Origin: Ryuthela nishihirai
Taxonomy: Eukaryota > Arthropoda > Arachnida > Araneae > Heptathelidae
DNA length: 64,000 bases
Assembly: GCA_038380435.1 (NCBI GenBank)
Contig: JAWZYU010000013.1
Location: 9,809,901-9,873,900 of the forward strand
Direction: 5' to 3'
Made by a program: the position numbers and the translations under genes. The notes beneath the pieces are model-generated. The model saw nothing but the letters and a program-made list of their open reading frames with translations, made no database searches and had not been told where the DNA came from. Shown in pieces: positions 35,289-47,600 of this stretch. Every line of letters begins with the position of its first letter. The stretch's first letter is position 1.

Positions 35289-35699
35289 AGCATTCGTGGG
35301 CTACGGAGGTCGTCTAGTTCATTCGACACTTACTCCTTTAGTCGTGAATTTGCTAGCTCCCATAGAACGACACGTCGTTAGGCTACATGGCCTGTTGCTC
35401 CCCGACCGTGGGGGCGGCCCAGCTGAGACCTCTGGGACTGGGCCGCCCATTGGCTCTCAGTCCGCAATTCCAAGCGGTGGGGAAACAAACGGGCGTGGAC
35501 TTACTGACTGTTGGGTGCCTGGCGCGACTCCCAGAGCCCCCCTCAAGCAGCCACGGCCGTTCCTAGCCGGGTTCAGAAGATCGGCTGCGAGCCTCGGTAT
35601 GAAGCGCATATACACACGTTCTTCGGTTCACCTTGACAGCTTTCGCAACCTTAGCAAGACCTGAACCTCCAGCAACTACTTACGTTATGCGAGCCTGCT

Positions 35700-36370
35700 T
35701 ATCGGTATGCTCAGAGCTGGACTTGACTGATCTTTTGTGGCACCTAAAGATTTTACCCTGTTTTCCCAAAAGGTGATCGATAGGGGCCTACCCAGGTTCT
35801 AATTGTGCTTAGAATTGACGTGGATTCAGAAGTGTGTGGATCACTTAGGCAGTGTTCAGGCTTTTTCAAACTTTCGACTCTGTTGATCGTCATGATCATT
35901 TATGGTATACCAGACACATAATCTCTCTAACACTGAGTCGTGTGTTGGAGCAATTAGCTTCTGGTGTTCGACGCATTTTCTCTTTGGTTGCGAACTTCGA
36001 GGGAAAGATTTTGGCCTTAAATGGGCTTACGAAAATTTCTGATGCCGTCAAATGATGATTCATTCGAACTGATTCATTCGAACTGATTCATTCGAACTGA
36101 TTCATTCGAACTGATTCATTCGAACTGTTGATGAGACTGGTAGTAGGTTTGGTTGAGCTATGTAACTGGTGCAGCATGACAGTAGGTATTGCTGCCGGGA
36201 CAGAATCTATGGAGATTGTAGAGAAATAGGCGTATACAGTTAAAGACTTCTTTCTAGGGTTAGGTAACTTGGACGCCGTGTAAGCAACAAGAAACTCTAG
36301 ATGGTAACTTTGTAGGCAACCCCCCTTTAAGCAGCTCCGCTGTTGCCCGTATGGATAGATTGGCGGGTGT
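35700..36370 (+). pseudogene. LINE reverse-transcriptase fragment with many micro-deletions (right arm)
   Basis: Plus-strand copy of the derivative in the left arm. Blocks match the LINE at 41,180-42,370 in the same order, from GATTTTACC and AAAAGGTGATCG through the RT core to AAGCAGC and CCGTATGGATA. ATTCATTCGAACTG is repeated about five times (36058-36127), where the LINE has one TTCATTCGAGCTG. It has no coding capacity. Confidence 0.75.
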
Positions 36371-36591
36371 GCCTAGTGAATGAGCCAGCGAGCCTTCTTA
36401 TCGGTATGGGCGAGCCTTCTTATCGGTATGAGCAATGCGAGCCTTCATTGCTTATGGGCAATGCGAGCCTTCTTATCGGTATGAGCAATGCGAGCCTTCA
36501 TTGCTTATGGGCAAGTGAATGAGCATTTCGACAACTCCCGGCGCCTGTGGGTGGCAGCGACCCGACGAGAGCCTGCGAGGGGCTTCACCGT

Positions 36592-39443
36592 GGCCCCCCG
36601 TTTTTCAAGTTGCTCCAAATTTTCTTGAAGCGCATCTGTAAACGAAGTGTCGGGTGGCCTAAAGCCCCCCCCCGTTTTTCAAGTTGCTCCAAATTTTCTT
36701 GAAGCGCATCTGTAAACGAAGTGTCGGGTGGCCTAAAGCCCCCCCCCGTTTTTCAAGTTGCTCCAAATTTTCTTGAAGCGCATCTGTAAACGAAGTGTCA
36801 ATGTTTTCAAGTTGCTCCAAATTTTCTTGAAGCGCATCTGTAAACGAAGTGTCGGGTGGCCTAAAGCCCCCCCCCGTTTTTCAAGTTGCTCCAAATTTTC
36901 TTGAAGCGCATCTGTAAACGAAGTGTCAATGTTTTCAAGTTGCTCCAAATTTTCTTGAAGCGCATCTGTAAACGAAGTGTCGGGTGGCCTAAAGCCCCCC
37001 CCCGTTTTTCAAGTTGCTCCAAATTTTCTTGAAGCGCATCTGTAAACGAAGTGTCAATGTTTTCAAGTTGCTCCAAATTTTCTTGAAGCGCATCTGTAAA
37101 CGAAGTGTCGGGTGGCCTAAAGCCCCCCCCCGTTTTTCAAGTTGCTCCAAATTTTCTTGAAGCGCATCTGTAAACGAAGTGTCAATGTTTTCAAGTTGCT
37201 CCAAATTTTCTTGAAGCGCATCTGTAAACGAAGTGTCGGGTGGCCTAAAGCCCCCCCCCCGTTTTTCAAGTTGCTCCAAATTTTCTTGAAGCGCATCTGT
37301 AAACGAAGTGTCAATGTTTTCAAGTTGCTCCAAATTTTCTTGAAGCGCATCTGTAAACGAAGTGTCGGGTGGCCTAAAGCCCCCCCCCGTTTTTCAAGTT
37401 GCTCCAAATTTTCTTGAAGCGCATCTGTAAACGAAGTGTCAATGTTTTCAAGTTGCTCCAAATTTTCTTGAAGCGCATCTGTAAACGAAGTGTCGGGTGG
37501 CCTAAAGCCCCCCCCCGTTTTTCAAGTTGCTCCAAATTTTCTTGAAGCGCATCTGTAAACGAAGTGTCAATGTTTTCAAGTTGCTCCAAATTTTCTTGAA
37601 GCGCATCTGTAAACGAAGTGTCGGGTGGCCTAAAGCCCCCCCCCGTTTTTCAAGTTGCTCCAAATTTTCTTGAAGCGCATCTGTAAACGAAGTGTCAATG
37701 TTTTCAAGTTGCTCCAAATTTTCTTGAAGCGCATCTGTAAACGAAGTGTCGGGTGGCCTAAAGCCCCCCCCCGTTTTTCAAGTTGCTCCAAATTTTCTTG
37801 AAGCGCATCTGTAAACGAAGTGTCAATGTTTTCAAGTTGCTCCAAATTTTCTTGAAGCGCATCTGTAAACGAAGTGTCGGGTGGCCTAAAGCCCCCCCCC
37901 GTTTTTCAAGTTGCTCCAAATTTTCTTGAAGCGCATCTGTAAACGAAGTGTCAATGTTTTCAAGTTGCTCCAAATTTTCTTGAAGCGCATCTGTAAACGA
38001 AGTGTCGGGTGGCCTAAAGCCCCCCCCCGTTTTTCAAGTTGCTCCAAATTTTCTTGAAGCGCATCTGTAAACGAAGTGTCAATGTTTTCAAGTTGCTCCA
38101 AATTTTCTTGAAGCGCATCTGTAAACGAAGTGTCGGGTGGCCTAAAGCCCCCCCCCGTTTTTCAAGTTGCTCCAAATTTTCTTGAAGCGCATCTGTAAAC
38201 GAAGTGTCAATGTTTTCAAGTTGCTCCAAATTTTCTTGAAGCGCATCTGTAAACGAAGTGTCGGGTGGCCTAAAGCCCCCCCCCGTTTTTCAAGTTGCTC
38301 CAAATTTTCTTGAAGCGCATCTGTAAACGAAGTGTCAATGTTTTCAAGTTGCTCCAAATTTTCTTGAAGCGCATCTGTAAACGAAGTGTCGGGTGGCCTA
38401 AAGCCCCCCCCCCGTTTTTCAAGTTGCTCCAAATTTTCTTGAAGCGCATCTGTAAACGAAGTGTCAATGTTTTCAAGTTGCTCCAAATTTTCTTGAAGCG
38501 CATCTGTAAACGAAGTGTCGGGTGGCCTAAAGCTCCCCCCCGTTTTTCAAGTTGCTCCAAATTTTCTTGAAGCGCATCTGTAAACGAAGTGTCAATGTTT
38601 TCAAGTTGCTCCAAATTTTCTTGAAGCGCATCTGTAAACGAAGTGTCGGGTGGCCTAAAGCCCCCCCCCGTTTTTCAAGTTGCTCCAAATTTTCTTGAAG
38701 CGCATCTGTAAACGAAGTGTCAATGTTTTCAAGTTGCTCCAAATTTTCTTGAAGCGCATCTGTAAACGAAGTGTCGGGTGGCCTAAAGCCCCCCCCCGTT
38801 TTTCAAGTTGCTCCAAATTTTCTTGAAGCGCATCTGTAAACGAAGTGTCGGGTGGCCTAAAGCCCCCCCCCGTTTTTCAAGTTGCTCCAAATTTTCTTGA
38901 AGCGCATCTGTAAACGAAGTGTCAATGTTTTCAAGTTGCTCCAAATTTTCTTGAAGCGCATCTGTAAACGAAGTGTCGGGTGGCCTAAAGCCCCCCCCCG
39001 TTTTTCAAGTTGCTCCAAATTTTCTTGAAGCGCATCTGTAAACGAAGTGTCAATGTTTTCAAGTTGCTCCAAATTTTCTTGAAGCGCATCTGTAAACGAA
39101 GTGTCGGGTGGCCTAAAGCCCCCCCCCGTTTTTCAAGTTGCTCCAAATTTTCTTGAAGCGCATCTGTAAACGAAGTGTCAATGTTTTCAAGTTGCTCCAA
39201 ATTTTCTTGAAGCGCATCTGTAAACGAAGTGTCGGGTGGCCTAAAGCCCCCCCCCGTTTTTCAAGTTGCTCCAAATTTTCTTGAAGCGCATCTGTAAACG
39301 AAGTGTCAATGTTTTCAAGTTGCTCCAAATTTTCTTGAAGCGCATCTGTAAACGAAGTGTCGGGTGGCCTAAAGCCCCCCCCCGTTTTTCAAGTTGCTCC
39401 AAATTTTCTTGAAGCGCATCTGTAAACGAAGTGTCGGGTGGCC
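36592..39443 (-). repeat. 128-bp dimeric satellite inside the right arm
   Basis: Same dimeric unit as in the left arm in the opposite orientation, about 22 copies, with one AGCTCCCCCCC variant near 38531 and two isolated half units. Copy number and variant positions differ from the left arm. Confidence 0.95.
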
Positions 39444-39480
39444 TCTGACACAAAGCGTTCGGATAGTTTTTTGAGGGACT

Positions 39481-40830
39481 GTACCCACTGGGGAAGTTCC
39501 TGCAAAACCCTCCTTGTCCTGTACAAGCACTAGATCCTCTCCTGCATCAACTACAGTTGTCACCTTCTGAGCAATGCCTCTGCTCTACTGCTGAGCAAGT
39601 TGGCCACCCTCCACACTGTATCTTTGCGCCTCTGTCTCAGATTCTGTCCTAACACACCAAATGCTTCTGTACATGCCTTTTCACCTGCACCAGAAGAGAA
39701 ATATATTGTGTCATCTCTCGAGGCTCCATTCCCCCCACTTTAACCACGAGCTTCTCAGAAAGTTGCAAGACAGGCCAGACTCTGCCATTTCCGTGTCTGC
39801 CAATGACTTCTACTACAGAGTCCTCCCTGTCAGCTCCACTGCTAGCAATATGCTCTTTCCTGACCTTCCACCCTGGAGGAACAATGATCTTATGATCAAT
39901 TCAGTGGCCACAAGCTTCCCTCCACCTCCTAGGTCACTGCATTATATGAAAGATGTACCGAGGTCTACACCGATGGATCTGTTGATCGGGAGAGGCTACG
40001 TGCTACCTCTGCCATCCCCGATATCACCAGAGGTTTCCGCCTCCCTAATCTCATTTCCTCCACCTGTGCTGAGCTCCACACCATCCTTGAGGCTGTAACT
40101 TTCATCCATAGCCTCGGGAGTGGCAACTTTGTCATCCTTTGCTACTCGAAGTCAGTCTTGGAAGCGAGACAGCAAGAGCTGCAACCCATTCCTCATCCAA
40201 AAGATCACGGAGACTTGCTCCAAGGTCACTTCCACTGGTATCACGATCCACTTCCAGTGGATCCCTTTCCATGCAGGGATACCTGGCAATGAGGTCGCTG
40301 ATCACACCGTGAAAGAGACACTTTAGAATCAGAGGTATGTTTCTAATTACCCTCTCTCTCCCAAGCGACTGCAAGTCGTTTGTCTCACAACTGATGAGCC
40401 AGTATCGTCTTGTCCAGTGGCAGAGGGACTCTAGTTGTTCTTCATTCAGGTACCTGGTTGAACCTTCTCTCACTGCTCCTAACCTCGGTAATCTCCACAG
40501 ATCTGAGGAGATACTCCTTCATCGTCTCCGAGTTGGTGTCTCCACAGCAACTCTATGCTTCACACTCTCTGCAGAGCGTACAGTCCCAACTGTGCTGCAT
40601 GCAGCACACCTGAGACTGTTTCTCACGTTCTGCTCAACTGCTCCAGCTACAATGCTGAAAGAGAAGCTTTGTTCCGGGAGCTTCATTCTATCGGAGCCAC
40701 CGACTACTCCATCAACTCCCTTCTTGGTAACCACCATATACTGAAGTTGCAGCGAACGCGCTTACGACTTGCTACTGATTTCTTTCAGAATATTGGCCTC
40801 TTCTGCAAGGTCTAATGCTTTCCATTTTTC
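39481..40830 (+). pseudogene. Decayed LINE: RT C-terminal part plus RNase H domain
   Basis: Several frames must be joined. 39661-39990 encodes the RT-to-RNase H linker (LHSPHFNHELLRK and FPDLPPWRNND-like residues). About 39965-40180 encodes EVYTDGSVDRERL, the first RNase H aspartate block, and AELHTILEAVTFI with the glutamate. The expected TDS is changed to CYSKS. A further shift gives HFQWIPFHAGIPGNEVADH (about 40240-40300), the last RNase H block. 40555-40815 encodes a C-x2-C zinc motif, CAACSTPETVSHVLLNCSSY. This is the 3' half of an I/Jockey-type non-LTR element. At least two frameshifts and a lost catalytic residue make it dead. Confidence 0.75.
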
Positions 40831-40914
40831 TTTAACGAGATTAGTATAGTTAATAGTTTCTAGAGATAACTGAGAGGCAGATTCTTCTGCTTCTACTCTC
40901 TCGCCCTTTCTGTT

Positions 40915-42625
40915 GTGACTGGGAGCCCCTCATTGGAGGCTAATTTCACCATGAACTTACAACATCTTGAAAGTGAGGATTCTGTAATATATAGGTGGGC
41001 TAAGCATTTCAGTAATGTTCTAAACAATGTGGTTAGTTCTACTTCCATTGTTTGCAATGATGATAGACGCATTGGTGGCTTTAATGTTGGCCCTATAACA
41101 CAATCTGGAGTTATTTTGGCTATTTCTAAACTTAAGCTTCATAAATCCCCAGGGGTAGATGAAATTACTACGGAAATGCTCAGAGCTGGGATTGTTTCTG
41201 TTACCACTTGGATGACTGAAATTTTGAATATCTTTTATGATAGAGGCATGGTTCCTAAGGATTTTACCAGAGCTATTGTTATCCCTATTTTCAAAAAAGG
41301 TGATCGCAGTTCTTGTGATAACTATAGGAGTATCAAGCCTACTCTCCGTTCCAGGTAAAGTTCTTTCCATGATTGTGCTTAATAGAATTAAGAATCTGGT
41401 TGACAGTCAATTGCGTGATGAGCAATGTGGATTCAGAAGTGGTAGGGGATGTGTGGATCAGATATTTTCACTTAGGCAGATTCTTGAGAAATGTTTAGAG
41501 TTTCAGAAACCTTTGGTTGCTAGCTTTGTTGATTTCAAAAAGGCTTTCGACTCTGTTGATCGTCATAATTTATGGTTCATTGTGAGATCATATGGTATAC
41601 CAGACAAGTTAGTTAACATTATGAAAGCTCTCTATAATAACACCGAGTCATGTGTGAGAGTTGGTAAGGCTTGTAGCAATTGGTTTAGCATTACTTCTGG
41701 TGTTCGACAAGGGTGTATTTTGTCTCCTTTTCTCTTTAGTTTGGTTGTTGATTATGTTATGCGAAATTCGCTTCAAGGGAAAGATTTTGGCCTTAAATGG
41801 ACTGGAGATACGAAAATTTCTGATTTAGATTATGCTGATGATTTAGCCCTTTTGGCAAATGATGTTGATGAGATGAACTCTTTCATTCGAGCTGTTGATG
41901 AGACTGGTAGTAGAGTAGGTTTGGTTATAAACAGAGAGAAAACTAAAGTGATGAAAATTGGTCAGGCAGGCTGTGATTCAGTTAATCTGAATGGTTGCAG
42001 TTTTGAGCAGGTGTCACAGTTTAATTATCTTGGGAGCTGTGTAATAGATAATGCTGATGTGCTTCATGAGATTAACAGACGAATAGGGATTGCTGCCGGA
42101 CTTTTAAGAATCTAGAGAGAGTGTGGAGAAATAGGTGTATACACCTAAAGACTAAAATTAGACTGTATAATAGTTTGGTTCTTTCTAGGGTTAGTTATGG
42201 TAGTGTAACTTGGACACTTTGTAAACAAGATAACATGAAACTAGATGCTTACATAGTATCTTGGGTATTAGGTGGTTCAACTTTGTAATGAGGTTAGGCA
42301 AAGGAGTCTGCATCCTCCTTTAAGCAGCATATTGTGCGAGAGAGACTCCGTTGGTTTGGCCATGTTGTCCGTATGGATAATTACAGATTATTGAATAGGT
42401 TATGAACAGTGTTCCTAAAGGCCTCAGAAAGAGGGGGAGACCTAGGATGCGGAGGGGAGACAATGTCAAACAGGAACGTATTAGAATTGGTGTGCAGTGG
42501 CCAGATGCAGTAGATGTGGCTCAGGATAGATATATTGGAGAACTAAATTGCATGGTCTGGTTGGACCTCCGTAGCCTATGGCTGCTTGAGGATTCTGTTT
42601 GTATGTATACAAAATGATTTTACGT
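40915..42625 (+). mobile_element. Non-LTR retrotransposon (RTE/craniofacial-type LINE), RT core nearly intact
   Basis: 40915-41330 encodes the RT N-terminal part (SKLKLHKSPGVDEITTEML, RAIVIPIFKKGDRSSCDNYR). A frameshift near 41,325-41,345 moves to the frame of 41237-42115, which holds FVDFKKAFDSVD, TSGVRQGCILSPFLF and LDYADDLALL, with both catalytic aspartate sites intact. Beyond 42115 the reading breaks up (FGHVVRMDN, then KRGRPRMRRGDNV and WPDAVDVAQDR in shifted frames), the usual 3' end of such LINEs. The endonuclease half is missing, so the copy is 5'-truncated. The inverted-repeat arms carry an eroded derivative of the same element. Confidence 0.8.
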
Positions 42626-44212
42626 AAAGTATTAATAAGGATATTGAAAGTAAAATACAAATTAGTGTCAGATAAAGAGTGGAAATACCTTTTTAAACTT
42701 AATATGTATAGCTATTAAAGCAAAAATCCAAATTCTTTAGTAAGTTCACGAACACCTACAAACCCTGATAAGTTGTAATAAAAAATATGAGTTTGAAAAG
42801 TTTCGTTGATCTGATCGTAATCAATGCTTCTACAGAGTGATCGAAAATTCCCTCGACACTTGCTGGATTCTCTTCCGCAATGTCGAAGTGGACACGATGA
42901 GATTGCGCAGTTGAAGCATCGGCGATGCTCCCAATGTAACACTCCATTGCATATCAATCATCCAATAACATCATAGATCAAAATCATTGGTTGATTCCCC
43001 AATCATTAATAATTTGATCAACCCGTGAGAACCGACGACCGAGTTGCCTTTTGGCATCTGCCCTAATGGCACAGACTTGAGTGACAGAAAGAGAAAGTTA
43101 TTTTAATAGCATAAATAAAAGAAAGAAAAGGGAAATTCATTCGCAGAGTGTTTACATTTCTTGCATACATCGAAAGTAGGAAAAAAGTAAGAATGAATTG
43201 ATCTGGGATTTTGGGATTGCTGCTGGGATGAGTTTGCGCATATATAAAAATTTTGTTTAAACCAATAAAGCATAATAAAACATTCAAAGAGTCAAAACAC
43301 GATTTATGTTTCTTAGATTATAATGAAATAATATCGTTTTTTGAGTTTTGTTTTCAGTGAAACCTTGATTCCAAACCCAGAATTTTCTGCTAAGGTGACT
43401 GGGCATAGTGTTATGATGGGAAGAAAGCTGGAGCATATTTCATAAACGTTTGAGCTTTACGATTGTCTGGGTGCTTTTTCAAATGGGCTCTTAATCTATT
43501 TGTAAGAAGTTCATATAGATATATTCATTCACAATCACCAATGCGCCTTGCAAAAGAAAATAATTTCGTTATCACGTGATATAATGTGGCAGATTAAAAC
43601 ACTTCATTTTCGTTGATCTGATTTCATCTTAAAACAAATGAAGACCACAAGCATTCTGCTTTTTGGCTTTGTAGAAATATTTAAAGATTTTTTTTAGATT
43701 GTTGATACAAAATTGTATGGTTGTTGTACAAAATTCAACGCCTAATTTAAGCAAAAATATTCAATGTGGAAGCATTCACACAAATTGAAGTGCCTCATTT
43801 TCGGAATCTATTTCTCCTCACTTCACCTCCAAGCGATGCCCATTAGCGAATCTTCAATATCATTCTCTGATAGGAATATCTGGCGAATCAACGTGAAGGT
43901 CAACCGTCCGCGTTTCTGTTCCGTGATTTAAGCAATGGATCTATCAATTGCATGGCGGAGACTTTCTCATTTCACACTCTTCAATTCATGTTACTTTAAA
44001 TGTCCTAAAATAAATATCACTGAATAATAAATGATTATGGAGATGTCATTCTATACGTTGCTTTATGCTAATTGCGAACATAATCATAATTTTTTTACCA
44101 TCCACAGCGATTGAAAAAACCATAAATAAAATTCTATTGAAAAGTAAGGAATTGAAAAGCCCATAGTAAGTCAATAGGTTTACTGTAATATTATCTTAAA
44201 ATCATTTTAAAT
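42626..44212. other. Host intergenic DNA, nothing recognised
   Basis: Frames are under 85 codons and without domain features; no repeats of note. Composition is typical of the rest of the right-hand side. Confidence 0.6.
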
Positions 44213-44617
44213 TCACTTCTTCTTTACATTTCTAGGCAGCGTTTGGGGCACAAACGGCTGCCTCGTCCTCTTGAAAATGAGACAATCATCGAGACAAGGA
44301 AAAGGGACATTTTTCAAAACATCCAGGTAGGTCCACGAATTTACGTTTTCATCCATGATTTGATCCTTGTGAACATCACACGCGGATCTTGAAGATGCAA
44401 TGAGGATACGCATCCGAACAATTCCTAAACGATGAAAAATCGCTTCCTCTGCACAGATGATCTTTTTACCTACGTTATCTCTATGATGCAACACCCATTC
44501 ACAGATCTCCATCTTGCGGTCATAATCGTTAGGGGGGAGTTGTTGCACAAATTGAACAAAAAATGTATATATATATATATCAGAAGGCAATGCACAGATT
44601 TCTGGCTGGTTTGACAA
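44213..44617 (-). pseudogene. Degraded mariner-like transposase fragment
   Basis: The 134-codon minus-strand frame has FVQFVQQLPPNDYDRKMEIC followed by EWVLHHRD, then AEEAIFHRLGIV, then DENVNSWTYLDVLKNVPFP. This order resembles the part of Tc1/mariner-related transposases that runs from the linker to the second catalytic Asp/Glu region, where a (S/D)DEA-F motif is normal; here it reads AEEAIF. Flanking coding sequence is missing. The ATATATATAT run at 44569-44580 lies inside it. Relic status is likely; family is tentative. Confidence 0.4.
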
Positions 44618-47600
44618 TCACGTGACATGACATGCTAGTAGCCTCATCTGTTGCGGAGAGAGGACATTTCCCTGTTGTTGCATCTTTAAAACGAATTTTT
44701 GCAGCATTTCGTGTAGAGGGCGGCATAGAAACGATTTATCTGGACATGGATATCTTGAATAAGAAGGCATTGGGCTGTTAACGAAGAGCAGCAAGAACCA
44801 GACTGACCTTAGAGCTAATTTGCGTCATGTCGCATCGTTTCTAAAGTGAAGTAGTTTGCATAGCAACCATTGACTTTTCTGCTCTGGAGATGAAATTGTG
44901 CATCCAATATCTTTAACTTTGGTGTCGTTTGTCAGACTCATGACACATACTGTATTTTTAGAGTTATCTTGCAACCCATTGTCTTAGAAAGATTTCTTCC
45001 TTTGGGTTAGGTTTAATTTTTGGCTTTCGCTCTGCACAAGAGGTTTTTGATTTATTACTCTTCCACGCAGTTCCTTCTATTTCATCCAAAACATATTGAA
45101 ACTTTGTCTTTCAAAATTCTTGCGGCCTCTTTGATGACCCTTGCTGCAAATCTGTTGAAGAATTCATGAGTTTGGATGCAAACCTGTTATTCCTTTACCA
45201 CGTACCAGTATAAATGTCCGTTTCGTGTGTTCTGTGCATCCAAATTTAAAAAATATTTTAAATTTTATCATGTTCTTATATCTCAGGAGGCAACCTAAAA
45301 TTAGTCTATCGTTAAACCTGATTTTATCTGAAATTGCTTTTCACTTGCTCTTTCACAACATAGTCTTATTTGCTAGATTAATCATTTCCTCTCTGCTATT
45401 AATGTTGTTGGCCATATCTCTTTTCCATTATTTAAAAGTACGAGCTTTGCAATGACCTGAATCCAACTGAACAACAATTTTAATAAATTTAAATCTCTTC
45501 ACATTTTATTTTCAACTGCAAAAGACTAGCACAAAGGTACACTTGTGTCCAAAATGAAAGGCTAATGTTGTATCTCGAAAAGCATATATGGAAATGACAT
45601 CAGATGTGGTGTAAAGTATGCAATGCGGAAGAAGATGCGTGCGCATTTAACGGACGGGACTACAAGCATGCAAATAAGAGTTATTATATAAGAGAGAGTG
45701 GCAGCAGTCGTCATCTATTTTGTTCTAGTCCGCTTGGCCTTATTACCTTGGGCATTTGATTGCACCACGTGCCAAAGACGGCGTATGGATGACGACAGAC
45801 AGGATGGCGCTCCTAGACCCAAGTGCCCAGGGATTTAAATGCACCAGAATGCATCCTTTCAAAACTTGGGAGACAATTTCCAAAAACGAGAGAAGTTAAT
45901 CGTAGACCAGGACAAAGTCTTCTCAGTGTTGCAACTGCTAAGGACCACTTTTATTTTAATTTAATAGCAATAAATGGGAGGAAAATACTATTTACACTGA
46001 CTCCATTTGGGAGAATGAACAAACATATAAGGCATTACAAACATAAAATGAATTCGACGATTATGTACAACATCACATATAAGAAAAAAGACTGCAGATG
46101 AATGAGTCCTTTGGCAATCTTGAGATAAAGGCAAATGAAGCATTTAAAATTTATAGCATTTGAAATATTTATATACGTCCATGCTTCGTAAATGTTTTTT
46201 AAAAACGGCTATGATAGTTACTCTCTTTAACAGCTAGATGATGACGTAGGTAAATGGTACGTCCAACCCTCTTCAAACACTCCTAAAGCACTCATTGTCG
46301 CCATCCCGCGCTTCAGCATGTCATCTGGAATTTTTTCGGTTTCCACGCGTATTTTCTTCTGAAAAGATGCGATACCTTCTTAGAAATATTGTTTTTGTCA
46401 AATACCTTTATGCAAAACGCTCGCTTTTCATCCGACCAACGCTTCATGGAAACTAACTCTCCAAGATTTACGCATACGAAACAAATCGCCTTTCGACCCC
46501 AGCCTAACAGTTCATTAGCAAATCGGTTTTTAAAAACGCCCCACTTTCTGGACCACATGCAAAAGTGGGTCATTCGAAACACCAAGTCTGTAGATCATCG
46601 GAACGAAAAGCAAGAGCTGAATGAGAACTTCTTTCATCGTTTGCTAGATGACCCTGCCTTGCATCGCTGTATTCCTTCGATCAGACTTCAGTCAAATTCT
46701 GTGAGCCAAATATTTCAGAGGATGCTGGAGCGAGATTCGTCATATGGAGAGGAACGAAATATTAGGGGGGGGGGGAGATCAAATGAAAATACTTTTACCA
46801 CATTGCAAAGATCCTTCTCTTTGCAATGTGGAAGAAGAGCGTGAAATGGGAACTGCTCAGTCCGCTCTTACTTGCGGAAGCGAGTCCTGTGCGCGTCAAC
46901 GCCTGGCTATGATTAAGTCAAAAGTTCAACTTTCAACTGATTCGCTAAATAAAAAAACATTTCTCAATCTCCCTTAACAACTAATAGGATATGATTCAGT
47001 TTGACCTTGCATGTCCTTTCTTGAAGGAATAAGAGGGTTAGAAATGAGGTTTACATTTCTTATAACATTTAGTTTTGTGAAAAATTTTAAAAAGCAATTG
47101 TAATATTGTTAATTAAATAAAATAATTATACTTATTTTTATCATTTTCTTGAATTTCTTACTTTCATTAAATTACATCTAAGGAAATTATTTTCTAATTC
47201 CATTCTCAGTGTCATTTTCATTTAAGACAATTTTTGAATTTTCAACGAGGAATATTTACCAGCAGGATATACCAGAGGGGGAGGAGGGAACTTTGAAAAT
47301 GCCAGTAAGGGTAATGGAGGGAAAAAAATTATTAAATTTGTGCGTATTTGCCGCATTTTTCAAGACATTTTTTTAAAAAACACCAAAACGAAAGAGAAAT
47401 TGTTACACTGAAATGGAAATCCACTCTCTTGCCCAAACTACTCCCCCCCCCCAAATTACCATTTTCCAGCTCGATTGCGTCACTTGGCCCCCCTCCTCTT
47501 TATTTTTTTCTCTATTCGGTTCTAATGTCCAGCATATTCAGTAAATGACATTGAAGTTTGAAACCTGACACAAGAGTTAGAGATTCGCTACCGATACATT

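Larger units (their letters stand above)
35289..39480 (-). mobile_element. Right arm of the giant inverted repeat (Foldback-like)
   Basis: Reverse complement of the left arm: inner 1.3 kb (35289-36594), then about 22 copies of the 128-bp dimer (36592-39443), then the same 37-bp tip ending at 39480. It contains two places with an extra isolated 74-bp half unit (around 36660-36730 and 38770-38850) and units with one more C in the linker (37250 and 38405). The array evolved after, or independently of, the inversion, while the unique part stayed the same. The DNA outside, from 39481, is a LINE. Confidence 0.75.

Noticed and set aside
35296..35664. 122-codon frame present in both inverted-repeat arms (also 32128-32496)
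   Set aside because: Begins with GTG, lacks a domain, and its identity between arms only reflects arm identity. It overlaps LINE-derived sequence.
35852..36055. 67-codon frame in each arm resembling RT
   Set aside because: It is the micro-deleted LINE fragment; catalytic blocks are missing, so it is annotated as pseudogene, not as a gene.
28078..39480. Fold-back sequencing or assembly artefact as the sole explanation of the inverted repeat
   Set aside because: A missed-adapter artefact would give arms meeting at a point. Here a 2.8-kb unique loop separates them and the arrays differ in copy number. Not excluded without reads, but less likely.
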